This document shows, in pieces, positions 19,070 through 26,191 of a DNA stretch of 64,000 bases (positions are counted from its first letter, which is position 1; each line of letters opens with the position of its first letter). This stretch comes from Methylophaga thalassica (GTDB lineage Bacteria; Pseudomonadota; Gammaproteobacteria; Nitrosococcales; Methylophagaceae): NCBI RefSeq assembly GCF_030159795.1, contig NZ_BSND01000003.1, positions 62,001 through 126,000 on the forward strand. Direction: 5' to 3'. The notes beneath the pieces were generated by a model, which did not search any database, was not told where the DNA came from, and saw only the letters and a program-made list of their open reading frames with translations. A program made the translations under genes and the position numbers.

Positions 19070-19122
19070 TAGTTCTTTATTTATTTAGAGCTACTTTTGT
19101 TTTTAACATAAGGAAATATGTG

Positions 19123-19974
19123 ATGAGTATTAACGGGATAAGTGCCAGTAATGGCAGTATGCTGTACTCGTATCTGAACAATCTGAAAAAGTCGGGTTCA
19201 TCAGGTTCAGACGAGTCTTCTCTGTTACAAACAGCATTGAGTACTGCAAGCTCAACATTATCATCTACAAGTATTGGATCAGGTTCTTACGAAAGTGGAT
19301 TGGCGGCGAATGAGACTGGGGTACGAGCCAGAATGCCTCCACCACCTGAAGAAGATAATGGTTTTAGCCAATCTCAATTATCTGAAATGGCATCTGATGA
19401 CTCGCCTATGAGCGAATTATTCAGCGCATTGGCGGATAATTTTGATGAAGCCGATATGGATAGTGATGGTGTTATTACGCGTGATGAAGCCATGAGTTTT
19501 GCTGAAGCCAATGATATCGATGTAGCACCGCCACCAGGTGAACAGGGACCAGTAGCAATGGCAGAACAGGGGCTGACACAAGGTCAGCTTTCCGAGATGT
19601 CATCTGAAGATTCACCAATGAGTAGCCTGTTTAGTGCATTAGCCGAAAATTTCGATGAAGCTGATGCCAATGAAGACGGTGTTGTCAGTCAAGCTGAGGC
19701 AATGGCTTACGCAAAAGATAATGACATTGCTATGCCTGTGCCACCTCAAGGTGGTGGTGCAATGTCTGACGAAGGTCTGACACAGAAGCAGTTATCTGAT
19801 ATGTCATCTGAAGAGTCACCGCTGAGTGATCTATTCAGTGCTCTGGCAGATAATTTTGAGAATGCAGATGCTGATGGTGATGGCGTTGTGACACAAAGTG
19901 AGGTGATGGAATATGCCAAGCTGAATGACATGAGCTATCTTGAGCGTGAACCAGCATTATCTGTTTCCGCTTAA
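19123..19974 (+). CDS. secreted-type protein with three EF-hand repeats
   Basis: 283 residues from the ATG at 19123 (an adjacent in-frame GTG at 19120 is the alternative; AAGGAA lies upstream). Residues about 1-60 are Ser/Gly-rich (MSINGISASNGSMLYSYL...). Then three repeats of about 68-70 residues, each LxxxQLSxMSSEDSPMSxLFSALADNFDEAD followed by one canonical 12-residue calcium loop: DMDSDGVITRDE, DANEDGVVSQAE and DADGDGVVTQSE (bases 19453-19488, 19663-19698, 19867-19902). Pro-rich linkers separate them. All loops keep Asp/Asn at 1, 3 and 5, Gly6 and Glu12, so they should bind calcium. There is no Sec signal. Neighbours and upstream boxes suggest CpxR control. Precise function unknown. Confidence 0.85.
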   Translation: MSINGISASNGSMLYSYLNNLKKSGSSGSDESSLLQTALSTASSTLSSTSIGSGSYESGLAANETGVRARMPPPPEEDNGFSQSQLSEMASDDSPMSELFSALADNFDEADMDSDGVITRDEAMSFAEANDIDVAPPPGEQGPVAMAEQGLTQGQLSEMSSEDSPMSSLFSALAENFDEADANEDGVVSQAEAMAYAKDNDIAMPVPPQGGGAMSDEGLTQKQLSDMSSEESPLSDLFSALADNFENADADGDGVVTQSEVMEYAKLNDMSYLEREPALSVSA

Positions 19975-19982
19975 CTAACTGT

Positions 19983-20010
19983 AACCACTCCGATGATCAT
20001 CGGAGTGGTT
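19983..20010. terminator. palindromic hairpin between convergent genes
   Basis: Perfect palindrome with 12-bp arms AACCACTCCGAT / ATCGGAGTGGTT around GATC. It overlaps the stop codon of the cpxA-like gene (20009-20011) and follows the EF-hand gene by 8 bases, so it can serve both. T-tracts are poor. Confidence 0.6.
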
Positions 20011-21466
20011 ATTTCTTATAAGGTAAATTGACTTCGACACGAAGTCCGCCATTTTCTCTATTAGATGCTTTTATTTCACCGCCATGTGTATCAATGGCAC
20101 GGTAGGCAATAGCTAATCCTAACCCAATGCTATCGTTTCGCTCAGTCAGGTGACCACGGAAGAATGGTTTAAATATGGATTCTAAATCCGCTTCAGCAAC
20201 ACCCGGACCATTATCTTCAATCACAATAAATAGACGGTCTTTTTCAGTATCTGTTGATACCACAAGCTTAATATCCGATTTCGGTGGCGAGAACTTAATC
20301 GCATTTCTTAATATATTTTCAATTGCCCGGTGGAGCAATTCGCTTCGCACTGTAATAAAGATATCTTCAATGGCTGAGTAATGAATCTTGATTTCTTTAC
20401 TACTTGCTTCAAAGCGTGCATCACTGATGATTTCGTCAAGAAGATCATTCAAGCAAATTTCGGTTTGTACATTATCTGTGACCCCTGTTTCTAAACGAGA
20501 TAAGACGAGTAGCTCGCCGACCAGATCACTCATCCGTTGTGATTCACGTTCAATACGCTTCAGTATTTCATGGGTTTTTTCTGGTTGTTGTTCGGCGATA
20601 CCTATTGCCGCTTGCATGCGAGCTAATGGGGAGCGAAGTTCATGGGATACGTCATGCAGCAGGCGTTGTTGTGCTGACATCAGATGCCCAATTTTTCCGG
20701 CCATATCATCAAAATTTTTGCCCAACTCCACCAATTCATCGCGGCGCCGTCCCATTTTTTCACCAATACGAGTCTGCAATTGGCCTTCGGCAAGTTTTGC
20801 AAATGACTGGCGCAATAAACCAATGGGTTTGGTGAAGTACCAGGCTAATAAAGCACTAAAAAAGATAGCGGCAATTAACCCTGAACCAATCAATAATATT
20901 AAAGGATAGGGGACGGCCTCATTGGGTGGTGGAGGCAGATGCATGGCTTCAAATGGTGGTGAAGGAAAAGGTTCATTTAGCATTGGCGCTGGTCCAAACT
21001 CACGTCGTTCATGAGGTGGACCAATAAATAATGTTTCGGAAATCCCTCTCTTCATCGGTGAGAAAAGGAGTAATGAATGGCCTTCATTATCGGTGACATA
21101 ACGGATCGCTAATGGAAACTCTCCTTGCAGAAATAAGGCTCTCGCATAAGCAACAACTTTGGGATCGATTGAGCGACCAAGGATTTCATTGCCATTATCA
21201 TTGATGGCATACACTTTAGGAAACGGGGCTTGTTGGGCTTTTTCCAGAAACGTGATTAGCGCAGCCTCGCCGCCATAACTAAAGATATCTGCTGCAACGG
21301 ACACAAACGCGTGCGCATGGACATCAATTTCAGGATCGGTTTTATTTGCCTGATCTTGAATAGATTTATGGTGTAACCAGACGACAGTGCCAACGCTGAT
21401 ACCAGCAACTAAAAGTGCTAGCCAGAATACGATAAAGAATTTCCAGAATAATTTACTCATTCTCAT
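20009..21466 (-). CDS. cpxA: CpxA-like sensor histidine kinase
   Basis: 485 residues. TM1 about 9-31, periplasmic sensor about 32-186, TM2 about 187-210, HAMP about 211-263, then HisKA with phospho-acceptor His275 in HDVSHELRSPLARMQ, and HATPase with N box (AIENILRNAIKFS), G1 (DNGPGVAE) and G2 (GLGLAIAYRAI). The MGRRRDELVELGKNFDDMA stretch and the H box closely follow CpxA. The periplasmic part ends in a Pro-rich segment (PFPSPPFEAMHLPPPPNE) not usual for E. coli CpxA. It is 3 bases downstream of the response regulator, in one operon. The CpxA call is supported by the divergent CpxP-like gene and the CpxR box between them. Confidence 0.85.
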   Translation of the reverse strand: MRMSKLFWKFFIVFWLALLVAGISVGTVVWLHHKSIQDQANKTDPEIDVHAHAFVSVAADIFSYGGEAALITFLEKAQQAPFPKVYAINDNGNEILGRSIDPKVVAYARALFLQGEFPLAIRYVTDNEGHSLLLFSPMKRGISETLFIGPPHERREFGPAPMLNEPFPSPPFEAMHLPPPPNEAVPYPLILLIGSGLIAAIFFSALLAWYFTKPIGLLRQSFAKLAEGQLQTRIGEKMGRRRDELVELGKNFDDMAGKIGHLMSAQQRLLHDVSHELRSPLARMQAAIGIAEQQPEKTHEILKRIERESQRMSDLVGELLVLSRLETGVTDNVQTEICLNDLLDEIISDARFEASSKEIKIHYSAIEDIFITVRSELLHRAIENILRNAIKFSPPKSDIKLVVSTDTEKDRLFIVIEDNGPGVAEADLESIFKPFFRGHLTERNDSIGLGLAIAYRAIDTHGGEIKASNRENGGLRVEVNLPYKK

Positions 21467-21469
21467 CAG

Positions 21470-22156
21470 TTAGTCTCGAATGAACTGATAACCCTTACCA
21501 CGAATGGTTTGGATATACGATTGTCCATCCTGCTGATTTCCCAGTTTTTGACGAATACTACTCATATGCACATCAATACTGCGGTCAAATCTGACTAAAG
21601 GCCGACCTAAAGCGCGCTGAGAGAGTTCGTCTTTGCTGACAACATGGCCTGCTTTACGGACTAAAGTTTCGAGTAAATTAAATTCAGTACTGGTAAGGTC
21701 AAGCGGTTTATCAAACCATAAAACCTGACGTTTTTGAGCGCTTAATTGCAAGGGACCTATCTGAATATCCTGAGTCTGCATATCGACCATCAGAGCATCC
21801 ATTCGACGCAGAATGGCGCGAATTCGGGCAACGAGTTCTCTTGGCGTACAAGGTTTTGGCACATAGTCATCAGCGCCAGATTCTAATCCAATAATTCGAT
21901 CAATATCATCGCCCTTGGCTGTAAACATCAGTACCGGTATCAAACTTTTTTGACGAATTTGTAACAGTATTTCTGTCCCGGTAATGTCCGGTAACATCAT
22001 ATCCAGAATGATTAAATCGTAATCACCTGTTAATGCCATTTCTAAACCCGCTTTGCCTGTCAAGCTGGCACTGACCTGAAATTGCTCTTGTTGTAAATAT
22101 TCCTGGAATAGTTCAACCAGTTCAGCATCATCATCAATGATGAGTACATTAGCCAC
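21470..22156 (-). CDS. cpxR: CpxR-like OmpR-family response regulator
   Basis: 228 residues. Receiver domain with acidic pair at 8-10 (IIDDD), phospho-acceptor Asp52 in LIILDMMLPDITG, Thr and Lys in MFTAKG and PKPCTPREL. C-terminal winged helix with the OmpR-type TSTEFNLLETLVRKAGHVVSKDELSQRALGR and FDRSIDVHMSSIRQKLG motifs, the CpxR-like version. The start is GTG at 22156, eight bases after AAGGAG; the nearby ATG is out of frame. A perfect CpxR box 75 bases upstream suggests autoregulation. Confidence 0.87.
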   Translation of the reverse strand: MANVLIIDDDAELVELFQEYLQQEQFQVSASLTGKAGLEMALTGDYDLIILDMMLPDITGTEILLQIRQKSLIPVLMFTAKGDDIDRIIGLESGADDYVPKPCTPRELVARIRAILRRMDALMVDMQTQDIQIGPLQLSAQKRQVLWFDKPLDLTSTEFNLLETLVRKAGHVVSKDELSQRALGRPLVRFDRSIDVHMSSIRQKLGNQQDGQSYIQTIRGKGYQFIRD

Positions 22157-22230
22157 ATTAAGCTCCTTATGCTATTGATGTTGTCATGATAGTGCTTACT
22201 TGTTGTCTGCTCCAGAGTTAAACGACTATC

Positions 22231-22245
22231 TTTACTCGTTTTTAC
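22231..22245. promoter_or_regulatory. perfect CpxR box between cpxR and cpxP
   Basis: TTTAC-TCGTT-TTTAC, the exact reverse complement of GTAAA-N5-GTAAA. It lies in the 195-bp divergent region, 75 bases from the cpxR start and 107 from the cpxP-like start, as in the E. coli cpxP-cpxRA layout. Confidence 0.72.
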
Positions 22246-22351
22246 CTTTGGCTAACCCTCATTAACATCCAGATGCCGGATACTACATCCTAAGTTTAGA
22301 GCCTAAATAGGCCTAAAGAATAAAGACCTGGTTTGTATATGGAGGTAGCTA

Positions 22352-22816
22352 ATGAAGAAGCTAATGTTTTTGATAATGTTATTACCAATAGTGGCTATCG
22401 CCAATCCGATGATGGATAGAGATGTTTCGCCACCACATAGTGATAATAAAATGCCACCACCGTCGATGCATATGTTACCTAAACCTGATGATGTAGGCTT
22501 TTTCTTACATGACCTCAATTTAACGACGGCACAGAATGCCAAAATACTGATCTTATTGGAAAAAGAACGTGATTTGATGGAGGAAGATCGGGATGAAGCG
22601 CGTAAAGTCAGACGCGATATAGAGGAAATGACACTCTCGGATGATTTTGATAAGGAAAAACTGGAAAAGTTAATTGATAAGTCCTTGAAGCTTCATAAGC
22701 GTTATGCACTCAAAAAAGCCGAATTTTCCCATGAGCTTTATGCGGTTCTGGATAAGCAGCAACGACAGGCTTTAAAACTTAAGATGTTGAGTTTTAATAC
22801 GCCATTCCCCGGTTAA
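22352..22816 (+). CDS. periplasmic CpxP/Spy-family protein
   Basis: 154 residues. Signal peptide about 1-18 (MKKLMFLIMLLPIVAIANP), then a Pro/Met/His-rich segment, then a helical domain with two LTxxQ-type motifs, LTTAQNAKI near residue 66 and LDKQQRQAL near 136, as in CpxP and Spy. Such proteins are periplasmic chaperones; CpxP also restrains the kinase CpxA. Divergent from the cpxRA-like genes with a CpxR box between, which fits a feedback inhibitor. The first LTxxQ motif is intact, the second degenerate. Confidence 0.8.
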   Translation: MKKLMFLIMLLPIVAIANPMMDRDVSPPHSDNKMPPPSMHMLPKPDDVGFFLHDLNLTTAQNAKILILLEKERDLMEEDRDEARKVRRDIEEMTLSDDFDKEKLEKLIDKSLKLHKRYALKKAEFSHELYAVLDKQQRQALKLKMLSFNTPFPG

Positions 22817-22832
22817 TTAAAGAATATGCACG

Positions 22833-22878
22833 GCTCTCCCCGACCAATCCTCTCTCCCATCCCAGTGATGGGGAGAGC
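22833..22878. repeat. REP-like inverted repeat
   Basis: GCTCTCCCC (22833-22841) pairs with GGGGAGAGC (22870-22878), and an alternative inner hairpin (CTCTCCCATC / GATGGGGAGAG) is possible. GC-rich CTCTCCC...GGGAGAG hairpins of this type often occur as dispersed extragenic repeats. It sits between the convergent cpxP-like and lipoprotein genes and might also terminate transcription. I see only this copy in the window. Confidence 0.45.
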
Positions 22879-22886
22879 TGCTGCAT

Positions 22887-23381
22887 TTATTTCAGTTTGG
22901 AGAGTTGGGTCAAGGCATAGCCCTGATGATATCCCTTGGCGCGGATATTAAAGTAGTACTGACAATACGCTGAGAAATTATGTGGCGTGCCTTCGGTCGG
23001 TAAATGAGTAAACATATCAATCAGACTGACAGCGCTTTCTTCGATCCCAATTTCTAATAACATGTCTTCTAGCTGAACTGCTCGGTTAGCAATCATACGT
23101 GGGCTCTCACGGAAGTGATGTGAGGCATGCTGTAAAATCTCAATCCGATGTTCACGATCGGTCACTTCACCTCTTAATGCCGCTGCACTACGAAGAATCA
23201 ACCAGTCTTCAGGCGCAAGACTATCATAGGGTTCCAGCCATTGAGGAATATCGTCTTTTTCTATGGGGGATGGCACCGTGCTGTCAGATGCGGTGAGATC
23301 ATATTCTTCCTCATTGTCACCACAGGCGCTTAACAGACTAATAAAAAGAAGGCAGAGAATAAACCGGATACGTGTTTTCAC
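22887..23381 (-). CDS. hypothetical lipoprotein
   Basis: 164 residues. Clear lipoprotein signal peptide: MKTRIRFILCLLFISLLSAC with lipobox LSAC and Cys20 as the lipid-modified residue. Position +2 is Gly, which suggests outer-membrane sorting. The mature part starts with an acidic linker (GDNEEEYDLTASDS), then mostly helices (WLEPYDSLAPEDWLILRSAAALRG, a likely helical pair). Not a family I recognise. It stands alone between the REP-like repeat and ung. Confidence 0.75.
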   Translation of the reverse strand: MKTRIRFILCLLFISLLSACGDNEEEYDLTASDSTVPSPIEKDDIPQWLEPYDSLAPEDWLILRSAAALRGEVTDREHRIEILQHASHHFRESPRMIANRAVQLEDMLLEIGIEESAVSLIDMFTHLPTEGTPHNFSAYCQYYFNIRAKGYHQGYALTQLSKLK

Positions 23382-23563
23382 TTCTGAACACCATGTATGT
23401 GACTAAATACTCGTAGGCTAGCATCAGAGTAAACATCACCCTATCGGATATTCTCCTGATTTATTTTAGGAAATTTTTCCAGCGGGTGATTTTATGCCCC
23501 GGATTTGGCTATTCAATAAACGGATTCGGTATCATAGTTCTGATTTTCTAGTAGGGAATAAAC

Positions 23564-24250
23564 ATGGTTCTGGAACACGCGCCAAGTTGGCAGGCCGTCC
23601 TGGCTGCAGAGTTTAATGCACCTTATATGCAAGACTTGAAAGCTTTTCTGCGTCAGGAGAAAGACCAGCAGAAGAAAATTTACCCTCATTCTGCGGATTG
23701 GTTTCATGCTCTGGAAACGACGCCGCTTGATGAGGTTAAAGTCGTTATCCTGGGCCAGGACCCGTATCATCAGCCTGGACAAGCGCATGGTTTATGCTTT
23801 TCCGTCAAACCTGGCGTCAAAGTGCCGCCATCGCTGGTCAATATTTATAAAGAGCTGGAATCCGATCTGGGTGTGACCCCTGTTAAACACGGTTATCTGG
23901 AATCATGGGCGAAGCAGGGCGTATTGTTACTCAACGCCGTATTAACTGTAGAAGATTCAAATGCTAACGCACATCAGGGAAAAGGCTGGGAACAGTTTAC
24001 GGATAAAGTGATCGAAACTATTAATGAGCGGTGTGAGCATGTCGTGTTTATGTTGTGGGGCAGTTATGCACAGAAAAAAGGCAGCGTGATTGACCTGCAG
24101 AGACATTTGGTTCTAAAAGCTCCGCATCCTTCGCCTTTATCAGCGCATCGTGGCTTTCTCGGGTGTCGTCATTTTAGTCAGGCGAATGATTATCTTGTCC
24201 AGCACGGGAAATCACCGATTAACTGGCAATTACCAGACACGGTGTCATAA
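23564..24250 (+). CDS. ung: uracil-DNA glycosylase
   Basis: 228 residues, usual length. Removes uracil from DNA as the first step of base-excision repair. Motif [14 protein letters not shown] carries the catalytic Asp66; motif [14 protein letters not shown] carries His188 and the minor-groove loop. The LLNAVLTV and HVVFMLWGS strands are also typical family 1. A GGG-AAT ribosome site precedes the ATG. The 182-bp upstream gap shows nothing clear. Confidence 0.98.
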   Translation: MVLEHAPSWQAVLAAEFNAPYMQDLKAFLRQEKDQQKKIYPHSADWFHALETTPLDEVKVVILGQDPYHQPGQAHGLCFSVKPGVKVPPSLVNIYKELESDLGVTPVKHGYLESWAKQGVLLLNAVLTVEDSNANAHQGKGWEQFTDKVIETINERCEHVVFMLWGSYAQKKGSVIDLQRHLVLKAPHPSPLSAHRGFLGCRHFSQANDYLVQHGKSPINWQLPDTVS

Positions 24251-24293
24251 GAAATTCTGCTAGACCGGCCCCGGCCTTGATACAATTCGCGCC

Positions 24294-26189
24294 ATGATAA
24301 AGTTCAATCAAGTCTCTCTCCGTCGTGGCACTCAATTACTGTTTGAATCGGCCAATCTTATTGTTCATCCCGGACAACGTGTGGGTTTGACCGGTGCAAA
24401 CGGTACCGGTAAATCCAGTTTATTTGCGATGTTACGGCAACAACTTCATGCGGATACCGGTGAAGTATCGATTCCTGATGTCTGGACCATTGCGCATGTG
24501 GCTCAGGAAACACCGGCTGTAAACACGTCTGCACTGGACTACGTGCTGGAAGGCGATGCCGAATTAACTGAGTTGAACCAACAGCTGGCTGACGCAGAAG
24601 CGAATCATGATGGTCACTTAGTGGGTGTATTACATGATAAGTTGGCGGCAATTGATGCCTACACGGCTAATAGTCGGGCAGGAAAATTGTTGCATGGTCT
24701 GGGGTTTACCGCTGAGCAGGAAAGCTGGCCAGTGAATGCGTTCTCCGGTGGCTGGCGGATGCGGCTCAATCTGGCGCAGGCATTAATGTGTCGCTCTGAT
24801 CTTTTATTATTGGATGAGCCCACCAATCACCTTGATTTGGAAGCGGTATATTGGCTGGAAGAATGGTTACGTGCTTATCCCGGCACATTAATTGTGATTT
24901 CGCATGATCGCGATTTTCTCGATCGCGTGGTCACCCACATCGCACATATCGAACAACAGCGAGTGAAACTTTATACGGGTAGCTATTCTGATTTCGAGCT
25001 GGCTCGTGCCGAGCATCTGGCCAATCAACAAGCGGCTCACCAAAAGCAACAACGCGAAATTGCCCATATGCGCAGTTTTGTGACACGTTTTAAAGCAAAG
25101 GCAACCAAAGCCCGACAAGCTCAAAGTCGTATTAAAGCCCTGGAACGTATGGAGTTAATCGCCCCAGCTCATGTGGATTCACCGTTTCATTTTGAATTTT
25201 TTCCACCAAGTCGCCTCGCTACTCCCTTATTGGATTTAGATAAAGCGTCGGTGGGGTATGATGAAAACAAGCCACTGATCAGCAATATTAAAATGCGTCT
25301 GGCACCGGGAGATCGAATCGGTCTGTTGGGGCCGAATGGTGCAGGTAAGTCGACACTGATTAAACTGATTGCCGGTGTATTGGAGCCCCTGAGTGGTAAA
25401 CGTAAAGAAGGGAAAGATATTCGCATTGGCTATTTTGCCCAGCATCAACTGGAACAACTTCGACCAGATGACAGTCCGTTAAAACATATTCAACGATTGA
25501 ATAAGCTGGCTTCAGAACAGGAATGCCGAAACTTTCTCGGTGGTTTTGGTTTTCATGGTGACAAAGCATTAGAACCTGTAGCTCCTTTTTCGGGTGGTGA
25601 AAAAGCCAGATTGGTACTCGCTATTCTGGTCTATCAGAAACCTGCTGTGTTGTTACTGGATGAACCGACCAATCACCTTGATCTGGAAATGCGTTTAGCC
25701 TTAACGGTCGCTTTGCAGGATTTTGAAGGTGCGCTGGTTGTTGTCTCGCATGACAGACATTTGCTACGTACGGTGACTGATGATTTATGGCTGGTGTCTA
25801 ATGGACAAGCGACAGTGTTTGATGGTGATTTGGATGATTATCGTCAGTGGTTGTTGAATAAAGATAAACCTGAAAAAACCACAGAATCATCGTCTGCTGT
25901 GAACAATAAAAAGCAGGACAGACAAAATGCCGCCCAACAGCGGCAAAAGCTACAGCCATTACGAAATAGCGTGAAAAAAGCGGAACAGCAGATGGATAAG
26001 CTTAATGAAGCTCTGTCCTCATTGGAAATGCAGCTTGCCGATACAGCACTTTATACCGATGCCAATAAAGATAAGTTAAAACACTTATTACAACAGCAGG
26101 CGGATCTTAAAACACAGCTGGAACAGACCGAAATGCAGTGGTTTGATGCCAGCGAACAATTAGAAGCAGCTCAAGCTGCTGAGGAATAA
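24294..26189 (+). CDS. yheS: ABC-F family ATPase YheS
   Basis: 631 residues, two ABC domains. Walker A GANGTGKSS and GPNGAGKST, Walker [14 protein letters not shown] twice, signatures FSGGWRMRL and FSGGEKARL. The end (about 545-631) is a Gln/Lys-rich coiled coil as in YheS. No membrane segments. ABC-F proteins act on ribosomes. It is followed after 2 bases by a second ABC-F gene, uup, and the two must share a message. Confidence 0.92.
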   Translation: MIKFNQVSLRRGTQLLFESANLIVHPGQRVGLTGANGTGKSSLFAMLRQQLHADTGEVSIPDVWTIAHVAQETPAVNTSALDYVLEGDAELTELNQQLADAEANHDGHLVGVLHDKLAAIDAYTANSRAGKLLHGLGFTAEQESWPVNAFSGGWRMRLNLAQALMCRSDLLLLDEPTNHLDLEAVYWLEEWLRAYPGTLIVISHDRDFLDRVVTHIAHIEQQRVKLYTGSYSDFELARAEHLANQQAAHQKQQREIAHMRSFVTRFKAKATKARQAQSRIKALERMELIAPAHVDSPFHFEFFPPSRLATPLLDLDKASVGYDENKPLISNIKMRLAPGDRIGLLGPNGAGKSTLIKLIAGVLEPLSGKRKEGKDIRIGYFAQHQLEQLRPDDSPLKHIQRLNKLASEQECRNFLGGFGFHGDKALEPVAPFSGGEKARLVLAILVYQKPAVLLLDEPTNHLDLEMRLALTVALQDFEGALVVVSHDRHLLRTVTDDLWLVSNGQATVFDGDLDDYRQWLLNKDKPEKTTESSSAVNNKKQDRQNAAQQRQKLQPLRNSVKKAEQQMDKLNEALSSLEMQLADTALYTDANKDKLKHLLQQQADLKTQLEQTEMQWFDASEQLEAAQAAEE

Positions 26190-26191
26190 CC

